This document shows, one piece after another, positions 20,560-28,603 of a DNA stretch of 28,863 nt. Each line of letters opens with the position of its first letter. Position 1 is the first letter of the stretch. Source of the DNA: Thermoproteota archaeon (GTDB lineage Archaea > Thermoproteota > Korarchaeia > Korarchaeales > Korarchaeaceae); NCBI GenBank assembly GCA_027491555.1, contig JAOZGN010000030.1, positions 1 to 28,863 of the forward strand. The letters run 5' to 3'. The notes beneath the pieces are model-generated. The model saw only the letters and a program-made list of their open reading frames with translations, was not told the DNA's origin and ran no database searches. The position numbers were made by a program, and so were the translations under genes.

Positions 20560-23217
20560 TCACTCCCTCTCGAGGAGCCCCGGGTACAGGAGGATGCCGC
20601 CGGACGCACCGATCAACACTAGGCCCCAATCCCTGAGATTCAGTGGAGCCGTCTTGAACACTACCTGCAGCGGGGGCAGGTAGATCACCGCCAGCTGGAG
20701 GACGAAGGAAGATGTGACGGCCAGCAGCAGGGCTCTGTTGGCTGTGAGGGAAGACCAAGACGTGTAGACGTATTTCCTGGGAGATCTGCAGTTCAGAGCG
20801 AGGAACAGCTCAAAGACGACGGCTATTGTGAAGGCCAGTGTCCTCGCGCGGGCCACATCCCCGGTGACCCTCAGCTCAAGCCAGAACGGGACCAGAGATG
20901 CGAACGCCGCGATCATCGCAGCCACGGTGATGTACCAGAGCATGCCGTGGTAGATCTCCTCGTTCGGATCCCTGGGATGCCTCTCCATCACGTCTTCGTC
21001 GGGTGGGTCCAGGCCAAGGGCCATGGCCGGGAGGCCGTCCGTTAGGAGGTTGAGCCAGAGTATCTGGAGCGGGAGGAAGGGCAGGGGGAGGTCTAGAAAC
21101 GCCGCGGTGGAGACAACCATGATCTCGTCCCAGTTCGCCGACAGGAGGAGCCTGATGAACTTCCGGATGTTCTCGTAGATCCTCCGGCCCTCCTCTATGG
21201 CGTTCACGATCGTCGCAAAGTTGTCGTCCGTCAGAACCATGTCTGCAGCCTCTCTCGTCACGTCAGATCCCCTGATACCCATTGCTATGCCTATGTCCGC
21301 CCTCTTGACCGCTGGGGCGTCGTTCACCCCGTCTCCAGTCATGGCCACGATGTTGCCGTTGGCCTTCAGGGCCTTCAGTATCCGGAGCTTGTGCTCAGGG
21401 CTCACCCTAGCAAAGATCGATACCACCTTGACAACCTCCTGGAGTTCCTCGTCGCTCATTGAGTCAAGTTCCCACCCATTGACGACCCTGCCCGAGTCGT
21501 CGATACCGACTTCCCTCGCGACGGCCGCAGCCGTGAGTGCGTGGTCGCCCGTAACCATCACGATCCTAATCCCGGCTCTCTTCGCCTTCTCCACCGCCTC
21601 CGGAACCTCCGGCCTTGGAGGGTCCATCATTCCCATGAGGCCCACGAACACCATACCGGACTCCTGGTGGGCCCCCAGCTCCTCTCCCTCGGGAATCCTC
21701 TTGTATGCAATCGCCAAGACCCTGAGGGCCCTGGCCGCCATCTCCCTGGTGACCTCTATTATCTGGGCTCTGAGCTCATCGTCAAGCTCCCTGATCTCGC
21801 CGCCCTCCCAGAGGACTCTGTCGCACAGGGACAGGACGACCTCGGGAGCACCTTTCATGAAGGCTAGGACCTCGTCGCCCGCGGAGTGGAAGGTGGTCAT
21901 CCTCTTCCTCGCCGAGTCGAATGGGACCTCAGCTATTCGCGGGTGGGCCCGCCTGAGCTCCCTGTGATCGACTCCAGTATCTAGGGCCAGCGATAGAAGC
22001 GCCAACTCAGTGGGGTCCCCAACCCTCACGACCTCCCCATCGCGCTCTTCGATATCCGAGTCGTTGCAGAGGGCCGATCCCTTCACCAGAGCGTCGACCG
22101 GAGAACGCAGGCTTATCTCAGACGCTTTGGAAACCTCCAGGTAGCTAGCGTCCACGAGCTTCCCCGACACCCAAATCTGCCTGACCGTCATCTCGTTCAT
22201 CGTTATTGTGCCGGTCTTGTCTGTGGCGATGACCGTAGCGCTGCCCAAGGTCTCAACGGCGGCCAGCCTTCGGACTATGGCGTTCCTTGCGGCCATTCTC
22301 TGGACTCCTATGGCGAGGGCCACCGTGACGACAGCTGGGAGACCTTCAGGAACGGCAGAGACGGCCAAGCTGATCCCAGTCAGCACGACCTCCTCTAAGA
22401 CAGACAGACTCTCGAGCCCGCCCAGCTCGTAGATCCCCTCGACGGTGACAAGGGCAGTCAGGAGGAGTATAAAAGCCCCTAACTTCTTTCCAAAGCTGTC
22501 TAGCCTTCTCTGGAGGGGAGTCTCCTCTCTCTCCTCTGCCTGCACCATGGCCGCAATCCTGCCTATCTCCGTGTTCATTCCGGTTCCCACAACTACCGCC
22601 TTGCCGCGCCCGTAGGCGACGATGGTGGAGGAGTACACCATGTTCCTCCTCTCTGGCAAGGGGGTGTTCTTCTCCAGCACCAGGTCCGCGAGCTTCTCGA
22701 CGGGAACAGATTCCCCGGTGAGAATTGACTCGTCCATCTTCAGGTTTACGCTCTCAATGAGCCTCGCATCGGCTGGAACCCTATCGCCTGCCTGGAGGAC
22801 GATTACGTCTCCGGGAACGACCTCTGTGGAGGCAATCTTCACCTGCACTCCGTCCCTGATCACGGTCGCCTTCGGCGCGGCGAGTCTCTTCAGGGCCTCG
22901 AGAGCCCGCTCTGCCCTGTACTCTTGGATCGTTCCCAGGATCGAGTTAACTATCAGAATTGCGATTATGGCGGAAGCGTCTATGTACTCCTTGATGAGGA
23001 GGCTGAATATGGCTGCAAAGATAAGGAGGGCCACTAAGACACTCTTAAACTGCTCTACGAATACCTCCACCACGCCCCTCTTCTTGGTCTCCTCAAGCTC
23101 GTTGGGGCCGTACTCCTGAAGCCTAGACTGTGCCTCGTGAGTGGAGAGACCGGTTAGAGATGTTCTCAGCTCTCTCAAGACCTCTTCGATGGTCATTGCG
23201 TGCCACGGGCGCCCCAT
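20560..23217 (-). CDS. P-type (IIA-like) calcium-transporting ATPase
   Basis: Cation pump of the SERCA/PMR1 branch, 885 residues from ATG 23217 (opening with the family-typical W-H-A-M-T-I-E-E-V). Actuator loop LTGES (166-170), TM4 SAVPEGLPAVV with Pro290-Glu291, phosphorylated Asp333 in DKTGTITMNE, nucleotide-binding KGAPE (Lys455), TGD (556-558) and hinge GDGVNDAPAVKRADIGIAMG. Ion-binding residues match SERCA: TM5 SANWDEI (Asn695, Glu698, like N768/E771) and TM6 NLLTDG (Asn723, Thr726, Asp727, like N796/T799/D800). Ca2+, perhaps Mn2+, is the likely ion. The frame stays open for 41 more codons upstream, but a TATTTAT box at 23252-23246 favours 23217. It is followed by the PfkB kinase. Confidence 0.93.
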   Translation of the reverse strand: MGRPWHAMTIEEVLRELRTSLTGLSTHEAQSRLQEYGPNELEETKKRGVVEVFVEQFKSVLVALLIFAAIFSLLIKEYIDASAIIAILIVNSILGTIQEYRAERALEALKRLAAPKATVIRDGVQVKIASTEVVPGDVIVLQAGDRVPADARLIESVNLKMDESILTGESVPVEKLADLVLEKNTPLPERRNMVYSSTIVAYGRGKAVVVGTGMNTEIGRIAAMVQAEEREETPLQRRLDSFGKKLGAFILLLTALVTVEGIYELGGLESLSVLEEVVLTGISLAVSAVPEGLPAVVTVALAIGVQRMAARNAIVRRLAAVETLGSATVIATDKTGTITMNEMTVRQIWVSGKLVDASYLEVSKASEISLRSPVDALVKGSALCNDSDIEERDGEVVRVGDPTELALLSLALDTGVDHRELRRAHPRIAEVPFDSARKRMTTFHSAGDEVLAFMKGAPEVVLSLCDRVLWEGGEIRELDDELRAQIIEVTREMAARALRVLAIAYKRIPEGEELGAHQESGMVFVGLMGMMDPPRPEVPEAVEKAKRAGIRIVMVTGDHALTAAAVAREVGIDDSGRVVNGWELDSMSDEELQEVVKVVSIFARVSPEHKLRILKALKANGNIVAMTGDGVNDAPAVKRADIGIAMGIRGSDVTREAADMVLTDDNFATIVNAIEEGRRIYENIRKFIRLLLSANWDEIMVVSTAAFLDLPLPFLPLQILWLNLLTDGLPAMALGLDPPDEDVMERHPRDPNEEIYHGMLWYITVAAMIAAFASLVPFWLELRVTGDVARARTLAFTIAVVFELFLALNCRSPRKYVYTSWSSLTANRALLLAVTSSFVLQLAVIYLPPLQVVFKTAPLNLRDWGLVLIGASGGILLYPGLLERE

Positions 23218-23245
23218 CTCCGTCGCGGGACCACTCGGGTGCGAG

Positions 23246-23252
23246 ATAAATA
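23246..23252 (-). promoter_or_regulatory. TATA box for the P-type ATPase gene
   Basis: TATTTAT on the minus strand is 32 bp before ATG 23217 and predicts a leader of about 6 nt. It rules against the longer 926-codon reading frame, which would begin upstream of it. Confidence 0.55.
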
Positions 23253-23306
23253 CTTTGAAAGGTACAAACGTGGCAGAAGCGCCGCACGGAGAACGCAAAA
23301 TCTTCC

Positions 23307-23314
23307 TTAAATAA
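23307..23314 (+). promoter_or_regulatory. TATA box for the 23339 gene
   Basis: TTAAATAA is centred about 28 bp before ATG 23339 and predicts a leaderless or near-leaderless transcript. This divergent pair, 122 bp apart, uses two separate TATA boxes. Confidence 0.6.
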
Positions 23315-23338
23315 TCCCAAGGCGACTCTCGTCTGAGC

Positions 23339-24271
23339 ATGATGAGGAGAGTCGCGGCCCTGGCGCTGATCGCGGTAGCTGTCGCCTCTATAGCGCTCCT
23401 CTACCCGCGACTTAGGAACAATCCGCTCGAGGAATACACGTTCGAGCCCCCGCCGTGGATGGATGTCATCCCAATAGGTTGGGATCACGTGACCGCCCTC
23501 TGCCTTGGAGAGTGGGCCGAGGAGCCCGAGCTTGCAAAGCACCTCTCGGGGCCGAGCATACAGCTCCTCGGCGTCAGAGGAGCAACCTTCGCCCCGAAGG
23601 ATGTAGAAGTGCTCGTTCTCCCGCCTGGCGGCTGCCTCTCCGATTGCGACTCTCCCATCCCCACCCGGGCGACGATATACCTCTTGAAGAATCAGAGCGC
23701 AAGGCGGCTCTATAAGGCGATGGCCGTTAGTGGGACACTGAGATACAGGCACGCCGGATTCACAGTCTTCTTCGCTGTCGGTCGCATGCCTGACGGAAAG
23801 AGGGACAGAGATTATGCCTCCCTAGCGGCCTTCAGGGACGACCTGATGATTCTCGTGTGGGGCTCGCCCAAGGAGGCCAAGTCTGCTTTAGAGTTGCTTC
23901 TGTCGCTTTCTGAGGGCGAGAGGCTGTTTGACGATGAGGGGATGAGGAAGGCATTCGTCTTGACGTCTTCGGGGCTCAGGCGCCTGAAGTTTAAGGTGGG
24001 GGGAGGCGATTTCTTGGGCGTCCAGGCCAGAAAGGTTGTCCTAATGCTGGGGATTAGCGAGGGGGACGGTAAGGTCTGGCTAAGGGCCGCGGCGACCGTC
24101 GAGGGAATGGGTGAGTTGAGTCCCGAAATCCTTGAGCGTGCTGTATCCAACCTCTCCTCATTCGAAGGGGTAAGCCTGACGCCCGCTGGCTCCTACTCGG
24201 GTGAGGGAATCGTCATGGTCGAGTTTGAGATCCCAAGAGATCAGCTGGAGACCGCGCTTAGCAAGCTCTGA
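23339..24271 (+). CDS. Membrane-anchored extracytoplasmic protein of unknown function
   Basis: 310 residues, family not recognised. An N-terminal signal anchor (about residues 5-22, VAALALIAVAVASIALLY, after MMRR) is followed by a soluble alpha/beta region. Notable parts are a Cys cluster LPPGGCLSDCDSP (near residue 100), an N-x-S sequon (KNQSARR), and a regular pattern of strands and helices (TVFFAVGRMPDG, DLMILVWGSPKEAKSALELL, GKVWLRAAATVEGMGELSPE). The end, EGIVMVEFEIPRDQLETALS, looks like a strand-helix unit. It has no TM helix apart from the first, so the protein is probably attached to the outer face of the membrane. The gene is alone on its strand between the divergent ATPase gene and uppS, with its own TATA box. 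Confidence 0.7.
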   Translation: MMRRVAALALIAVAVASIALLYPRLRNNPLEEYTFEPPPWMDVIPIGWDHVTALCLGEWAEEPELAKHLSGPSIQLLGVRGATFAPKDVEVLVLPPGGCLSDCDSPIPTRATIYLLKNQSARRLYKAMAVSGTLRYRHAGFTVFFAVGRMPDGKRDRDYASLAAFRDDLMILVWGSPKEAKSALELLLSLSEGERLFDDEGMRKAFVLTSSGLRRLKFKVGGGDFLGVQARKVVLMLGISEGDGKVWLRAAATVEGMGELSPEILERAVSNLSSFEGVSLTPAGSYSGEGIVMVEFEIPRDQLETALSKL

Positions 24272-24375
24272 GGATCCTCCAGAGGTGAGGCCCCATCGCG
24301 GAGGCCCGGAGTAGGTCGCTCGCGGTCAGGCTAGGGGACCTGGTCTACTCCCTGCTGGGGAAGATACAGATCCCC

Positions 24376-25116
24376 GTGTACGAGCGGTACCTCTCCCGAA
24401 AGGTTCGGGAGGGCATCATTCCGGAGCACATTGGGATAATCCTAGACGGTAACAGGAGATTCGCCAGATCGATGGGGCTCGACATCGTGGACGGCTACAG
24501 GCTGGGGGCCGCCAAGGTGAGGGAGATACTGGAGTGGTGCGACGAGATCGGCGTCAAGCACGTCACCCTCTTCGCCTTCTCGACTGAGAACTTCTCCAGG
24601 CCCCCAGAGCAGGTTAGAGCCGTTCTGTCAGTCATCCAGGAGGAGATAGACAGGCTCACGACCGAGCTTGAAGACCTCAAGAGGAGGGGGGTTCGGGTGA
24701 GGTTCATCGGCAGGCTGGACCTCTTGCCCGAGGACCTCAGGGAGGCGGCCAGGCGGCTAGAGCGGGCCACAAGAGAGTTTGGCGAGCGGACAGTTAATGT
24801 AGCCCTCGCCTACGGTGGAAGGGCCGAGATAATCGACGCAGTAAGAGAGATCGCCAAGAAGGTCAAAGCAGGTCTGCTTAGCCCTGACGAAATAGATGAA
24901 GAGACCTTCAAGAAGTTTCTTTATCTCCCGGATGTCCCGGATCCGGATCTAATCATTAGGACCTCCGGGGAAGAGCGTATAAGCAACTTTCTCTTGTGGC
25001 ATTCGGCGTATTCGGAGTTTTATTTTATGGAGGCTTACCTGCCAGCCCTGAGGAAGATAGACTTTCTCAGAGCCATCAGGGACTTTCAGAGGAGGCAGAG
25101 GCGTTATGGAAGGTGA
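24376..25116 (+). CDS. uppS: Cis-prenyltransferase (polyprenyl/undecaprenyl diphosphate synthase)
   Basis: Makes long-chain cis-polyprenyl diphosphate from IPP and an allylic primer, for lipid carriers of glycosylation. The 246-residue frame has region I HIGIILDGNRRFARSMG with catalytic Asp24, region III FAFSTENFSRP, and the C-terminal PDPDLIIRTSGEERISNFLL, then WHSAYSEFYF, containing the RxG and conserved Trp/Glu residues of region V. GTG 24376 is the only standard start. However, the 29 in-frame codons before it, back to a TGA at 24286, continue in a family-like way (GDLVYSLLGKIQIPVYERYL) and contain only CTG or ATC as near-cognate codons, so the true start may be non-canonical. It overlaps the next gene by 11 nt. 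Confidence 0.93.
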   Translation: MYERYLSRKVREGIIPEHIGIILDGNRRFARSMGLDIVDGYRLGAAKVREILEWCDEIGVKHVTLFAFSTENFSRPPEQVRAVLSVIQEEIDRLTTELEDLKRRGVRVRFIGRLDLLPEDLREAARRLERATREFGERTVNVALAYGGRAEIIDAVREIAKKVKAGLLSPDEIDEETFKKFLYLPDVPDPDLIIRTSGEERISNFLLWHSAYSEFYFMEAYLPALRKIDFLRAIRDFQRRQRRYGR

Positions 25117-26482
25117 GGGTCTACTCGCGCGTACGTGCTTCCGTGAGTATGATATTAGGGGGTTCTATGGTAGAGATCTAGATGAGAGAGGAGCTTACAG
25201 AGTCGGGCTGGCCTTCGGCAGGTACCTCGGATGCGGCGACGTGGTGGTCGGCAGGGACGGCCGACTGTCCTCCCCCGGGCTGGCCTCCGGCATAGCGGAG
25301 GGGCTCCTAGATGCTGGCTGCGCCGTCCTAGACGTAGGACGGGTACCCACGCCGACGCTCTACTGGGCCGTCAGGCGGCTTGGGGCTGGAGGTGGCGTCA
25401 TGGTGACGGCCAGCCACAATCCTCCCGAGTGGAACGGCTTCAAGCTCGTTGGGAGGGATGCAAAGCCGATAGCTCGCGGGTTTGGACTGGAGGATGTTGA
25501 AAAGCTCGCGTTCTCCGATCCTCGTGATTTGAGATCCGAGGAGAAGGGCTCTAGAAGAGAGCTTGAGATCGTAGGGGACTACATTGATGAGGTCACTCAG
25601 CTCACGTCCATCGAGGGCGAACACAGGGTTGCGGTGGACGCGTCCAACGGGGTAGCTGCGCTCACCGCTCCGGAGGCGTTGAGGCGAGTTGGCTGCCACG
25701 TCAGGGTCCTGAACGGAGAGATCGACGGGAGGTTCCCCTCCCACCCGCCGGAACCTCTGCCGGAGCACCTTGGCGAGCTAGTCGACGAGGTCCTAGGAGG
25801 GAACTACGAGCTGGGGGTGGCATTCGACGGCGACGGCGACAGGTCTACCTACGTGGACGACCGAGGGAGGGCGCTAACGGGAGACCAGGCTCTCGCCATC
25901 CTGAGCAAGATGTACCTGGAGGACCACCCAGGAGGAGCCGTCGTCTTCGACGTCTCGTCCTCGTCGGTCGTAAGGGATGTGGTGGAGGAGTTCGGCGGAA
26001 TCCCGGTTGAGGTGAGGGTGGGCAGCGCGTTCGTCAAGGAGAAGATGTTGGAGGTTGGCGCCGTCCTGGGTGGGGAGCGGAGCGGGCACCTGTACTTCTC
26101 AGAACTCGGCGGGATGGACGACGCCACGTTCGCTGCGCTGAAGATGGTCGAGGTCGTCGACCGCCTGGGCCCCCTCTCCGCGCTGGTAGACTCTCTCCCT
26201 AGGTACCACATGATCTCCGCCACGGTCGAGTGTCCAGACGAGCGGAAGAGGGAGGTCGTAGAAGCGGTCGCTGAGAGGATGGTTGAGGTGGCGGATAGAG
26301 TAGATCGGCTAGACGGAGTGAAAGCTTGGTTTGGAGGCTCGTGGGTGCTGATTCGGGCGTCGAACACGCAGCCCCTGATACGCGTGACCGCCGAGTCCAA
26401 GACCAGGGAGGAGGCCGAGCGACTGGTGAACGAAGCCCTGAAGGCAGTGGAGGAGGTGAGATCAGGTGGACGGAGGCGGTGA
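25106..26482 (+). CDS. Phosphomannomutase/phosphoglucomutase (alpha-D-phosphohexomutase)
   Basis: Interconverts hexose 6- and 1-phosphates, giving precursors of NDP-sugars. 458 residues with four domains. The active-site phosphoserine is Ser103 in VTASHNPPEWNGFK, the Mg2+ loop is D241-GDGDR246, the sugar-binding loop is GGERSGH (322-328), and the phosphate-binding loop is in domain 4 (RASNTQPLIRV). The N-terminal FREYDIRGFYGRDL is also family-typical. Whether mannose, glucose or glucosamine phosphate is preferred cannot be read. The ATG at 25106 lies inside the end of uppS (11-nt overlap), and its own end overlaps the Nudix gene by 17 nt, so the three form a tight operon that joins lipid-carrier and sugar-phosphate supply. 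Confidence 0.93.
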   Translation: MEGEGLLARTCFREYDIRGFYGRDLDERGAYRVGLAFGRYLGCGDVVVGRDGRLSSPGLASGIAEGLLDAGCAVLDVGRVPTPTLYWAVRRLGAGGGVMVTASHNPPEWNGFKLVGRDAKPIARGFGLEDVEKLAFSDPRDLRSEEKGSRRELEIVGDYIDEVTQLTSIEGEHRVAVDASNGVAALTAPEALRRVGCHVRVLNGEIDGRFPSHPPEPLPEHLGELVDEVLGGNYELGVAFDGDGDRSTYVDDRGRALTGDQALAILSKMYLEDHPGGAVVFDVSSSSVVRDVVEEFGGIPVEVRVGSAFVKEKMLEVGAVLGGERSGHLYFSELGGMDDATFAALKMVEVVDRLGPLSALVDSLPRYHMISATVECPDERKREVVEAVAERMVEVADRVDRLDGVKAWFGGSWVLIRASNTQPLIRVTAESKTREEAERLVNEALKAVEEVRSGGRRR

Positions 26483-27002
26483 GGGGCGCCTGGAGGGCGA
26501 GTTCGTTCTCTGGCCGATCAGAGTTAGAGCGGTCAGCGTCCAGACGAGGGCGGGGGAGAGGAAGAGGCCGCTCGTCGAGCACCCGGGGGCCGCGGCCATC
26601 GTCCCGGTCAAGGAGGGGGTGATCTACCTAGTGAGGCAGTGGAGGTACGCTGTGGGAGAGGATCTCTTGGAGATTCCGGCGGGTACCAGAGAGGAGGAAG
26701 AGACCCTAGAGGAGTGCGCTTCAAGAGAGTTGAGAGAAGAGGCCGGCCTCAGGGCGGGGAAGCTGGTCAAGCTCTTTGAGGGGTATCCCGTTCCAGGATA
26801 TGGGAGCGAGAGGATAGCAATTTTCCTGGCGATGGAGTTGGAAGAGGCTGAACCCGAGGCAGAGGAGGACGAGTTCATTGAAATCGTGAAAGTGCCCTTG
26901 GAGGACGCCGTCCGTAGGGTACGCGAGGGGCAGATTCGTGACCTGAAGACAGCCCTCGGAATCTTGTTAGCTCACGAGGCGATCCAATCGGGACAGGTTT
27001 AA
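26466..27002 (+). CDS. Nudix hydrolase, ADP-ribose/NDP-sugar pyrophosphatase type
   Basis: 178-residue Nudix hydrolase. The Nudix box is perfect: G73-TREEE-E79-TLEECAS-R87-ELREEAGL (G-x5-E-x7-REU-x-EE-x-G-U), holding the Mg2+-binding glutamates. The preceding HPGAAAIVPVKEGVIYLVRQWRYAVGEDLLEIPAG and the later GYPVPGYGSERIAIFLAMEL are typical of ADP-ribose pyrophosphatases, where a Pro about 15 residues after the box marks the subgroup (VPGYGSE). GTG 26466 is supported by the Shine-Dalgarno GGAGGTGA a few nt upstream, inside the end of the phosphohexomutase gene. It may act on NDP-sugars or ADP-ribose. Its TAA stop shares TTAA with the stop of the convergent FmdE gene. Confidence 0.92.
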   Translation: MDGGGEGRLEGEFVLWPIRVRAVSVQTRAGERKRPLVEHPGAAAIVPVKEGVIYLVRQWRYAVGEDLLEIPAGTREEEETLEECASRELREEAGLRAGKLVKLFEGYPVPGYGSERIAIFLAMELEEAEPEAEEDEFIEIVKVPLEDAVRRVREGQIRDLKTALGILLAHEAIQSGQV

Positions 27003-27433
27003 CTCTGATCTGATCCCTCTGAGCGACGGATCCTTAAGAGTGAATCCACCGGCTGGGAGAGGACCCAGTCAACTGCCTCCTTCAGGCTCCCCTCCATCGA
27101 CCGGAGTGTCTTCAGGACCCCTTCTCTCACCACAATCTCCAGCCTCTCGCCCGTCTTAACGTTCAGAAACGCGGCGAAGATCCCTTCACCGTAAGGAGCC
27201 TCTGCGACCTCTATGTTGAGCTTCCCGAGCGTGCAGCGGGACGAGCACTGAATGCCGTCGAGGAAGCAAGTCTCCGGCCTCCTCAGGGGGAGCTCCACCG
27301 CGGCGGTGAGGTCAAGTTCCGACTGGGGCTCTAGGAGGGAGACGGCCAGCTCACCTGCCAAGTACCCTAGGGCTAAGTAGGGTCCCAGGTGTCCGTGGAA
27401 CATGCCCGCCTCCTCAAGGCTCAGGCGACGCAT
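26999..27433 (-). CDS. FmdE-family protein
   Basis: 144 residues from ATG 27433. The FmdE signature is clear: SLEEAGMFHGHLGPYLALGY (His13, His15), then PETCFLDGIQCSSRCTLGKLNI with Cys56, Cys63 and Cys67, and FLNVKTGERLEIVV. The family is named from the formylmethanofuran dehydrogenase operon but also occurs alone in non-methanogens, where it is thought to bind metal; the role here is unknown. This copy has only the N-terminal FmdE core and lacks the C-terminal zinc-ribbon present in longer members. The upstream frame stays open, but a CTTAAG TATA-like element at 27465-27470 favours ATG 27433. It converges with the Nudix gene, sharing a TTAA, and is divergent from the KaiC gene. Confidence 0.87.
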   Translation of the reverse strand: MRRLSLEEAGMFHGHLGPYLALGYLAGELAVSLLEPQSELDLTAAVELPLRRPETCFLDGIQCSSRCTLGKLNIEVAEAPYGEGIFAAFLNVKTGERLEIVVREGVLKTLRSMEGSLKEAVDWVLSQPVDSLLRIRRSEGSDQS

Positions 27434-27464
27434 CCCTGGTCGACTAGCCTTGGGCCGGATAGCA

Positions 27465-27470
27465 CTTAAG
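27465..27470. promoter_or_regulatory. Possible TATA-like element between the FmdE and KaiC genes
   Basis: CTTAAG, itself palindromic, is the only AT-rich patch in the 48-nt gap. It is 34 bp before ATG 27433. For the KaiC gene it is too close to ATG 27482 (15 bp), so either GTG 27509 is the true start or another element is used. Confidence 0.35.
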
Positions 27471-27481
27471 CCGCGCCCTTT

Positions 27482-28300
27482 ATGAGGCCAGCCGAGCGGT
27501 ATTCCAAGGTGCCCGTAGAGAGGCTGCGCACGGGCGTGCCGGGAATTGACAGTATGCTGAGCGGTGGGATACCCAGAGGCTTCCTCGTGGCCGTGACGGG
27601 GGAGCCGGGGACTGGAAAGACCATATTCTGCCTGCACTTCTCGTGGCAGGGCGTGAAGGAGGGAGACAAGGTAGTCTACGTGACGACGGAGGAGAGCAGG
27701 GAGTCGATACTCAGCCAGGCCGAGCAGTTCAACATGGACCTAAGGGGCGCCGTCGAGGAGGGCAGGGCCATAGTGATCGACGCCCTCATGGGCAGGGCCA
27801 GCGACCAGTGGTCGCTTCGCTCTCTCAACCCTGAGGACCTGGTGGAGATCGTCCTGAAGGCGAAGAAGGCTCTAGGATACGGAAGGGCGAGGCTGGTGAT
27901 CGACAGTATGAGCGCCTTCTGGCTCGACAAGCCGGCGATGGCGAGGAAGTACAGCTACTACGTGAAGAAGGTTCTGTCTAGGTGGGGCTTCACGGTCCTG
28001 GCGGTCAGCCAGTACGCCATAACCACGTCTGAGGCGTTCGGCTGGGGGATAGAACACGTCGCCGACGGCATCATCCGCTTCCGTAGGTTTGTGAGAGGCG
28101 GGGTTCTGCGCAGGTACGTCATGGTCGAGAAGATGAGGCAGACTGCCCACAGCCTGAGGATGTATGAGATATCCGTTGAGGATGGGAAAGGACTCGTCGT
28201 CCTGCGACCGGCTGAAATGAGGGTCGAGGACGTCGCTCTCCCACCTAAGGTCACCGAGAGGATATTGAGAGCCAAGGAAAGAAAAGAGGAGGCCCTCTAA
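27482..28300 (+). CDS. KaiC-like RecA-superfamily ATPase (single domain)
   Basis: 272-residue archaeal single-domain KaiC homologue. The opening VERLRTGVPGIDSMLSGGIP is family-typical, then Walker A GEPGTGKT (40-47), the catalytic Glu pair E70-E71 in YVTTEESRESI, Walker B RLVIDSMSAF (Asp141), and the KaiC-like core AVSQYAITTSEAFGWGIEHV and DGIIRFRRFVRGGVLRRYVM. A basic C-terminal tail (TERILRAKERKEEAL) follows. Such proteins are abundant in archaea, with roles proposed in signalling; there is no evidence of a clock. ATG 27482 is used; GTG 27509 (VPVERL) is an alternative that fits the CTTAAG element better. It stands alone on its strand and converges with a small membrane protein 30 nt away. 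Confidence 0.88.
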   Translation: MRPAERYSKVPVERLRTGVPGIDSMLSGGIPRGFLVAVTGEPGTGKTIFCLHFSWQGVKEGDKVVYVTTEESRESILSQAEQFNMDLRGAVEEGRAIVIDALMGRASDQWSLRSLNPEDLVEIVLKAKKALGYGRARLVIDSMSAFWLDKPAMARKYSYYVKKVLSRWGFTVLAVSQYAITTSEAFGWGIEHVADGIIRFRRFVRGGVLRRYVMVEKMRQTAHSLRMYEISVEDGKGLVVLRPAEMRVEDVALPPKVTERILRAKERKEEAL

Positions 28301-28330
28301 TTTAGATTAGCCTGGCCCCAACTCCTGGTC

Positions 28331-28540
28331 TTACGCGCGCCTAGGTCTCGCTAGGAGCCCGTACAGACCCAAGTAGCTGAGGACGGTTCCCGCCACAGCC
28401 GACATAAACGCCACCATGACGCTTGGGAAATCCGGGGTCTTCCAACCCATTACCATGGCGAAGGAGAGGGCTAGGGCGATCACGAGGAAGATCAGACCCA
28501 GCACGGTCAGCCTGACTGCTCGGGGAACAATCGCTTCCAT
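28331..28540 (-). CDS. Small two-helix membrane protein
   Basis: 69 residues, family not recognised. Two hydrophobic segments (about 9-31, VRLTVLGLIFLVIALALSFA, and 40-63, SVMVAFMSAVAGTVLSYLGL) are separated by a short loop (GWKTPDFP). A few Arg residues close the C-terminus (LLARPRRA), which suggests both ends are cytoplasmic. ATG 28540 is about 25 bp from a minus-strand ATTTTC, so it may be leaderless; the frame is open to 28594 but that would place the start before the promoter. It lies 63 nt after the ABC-transporter ATPase gene and could be a late member of that operon. Confidence 0.6.
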   Translation of the reverse strand: MEAIVPRAVRLTVLGLIFLVIALALSFAMVMGWKTPDFPSVMVAFMSAVAGTVLSYLGLYGLLARPRRA

Positions 28541-28603
28541 TGGAGGAGGCTCGGAGAGCGCGAAAATGGTGGGTGGGGGGCTGCGATGTCTCAAATTGCC
28601 CCC

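Noticed and set aside
23218..23340. 41-codon N-terminal extension of the P-type ATPase
   Set aside because: It spans both promoters of the divergent pair, and the family N-terminus begins at MGRPWHAM.
27434..27637. 68-codon N-terminal extension of the FmdE gene
   Set aside because: It runs antisense into the KaiC coding region including Walker A, and the FmdE domain starts just after ATG 27433.
27482..28300. Circadian clock gene kaiC
   Set aside because: Only one RecA-like domain, and no kaiA or kaiB; archaeal single-domain KaiC homologues are not clock proteins as far as known.
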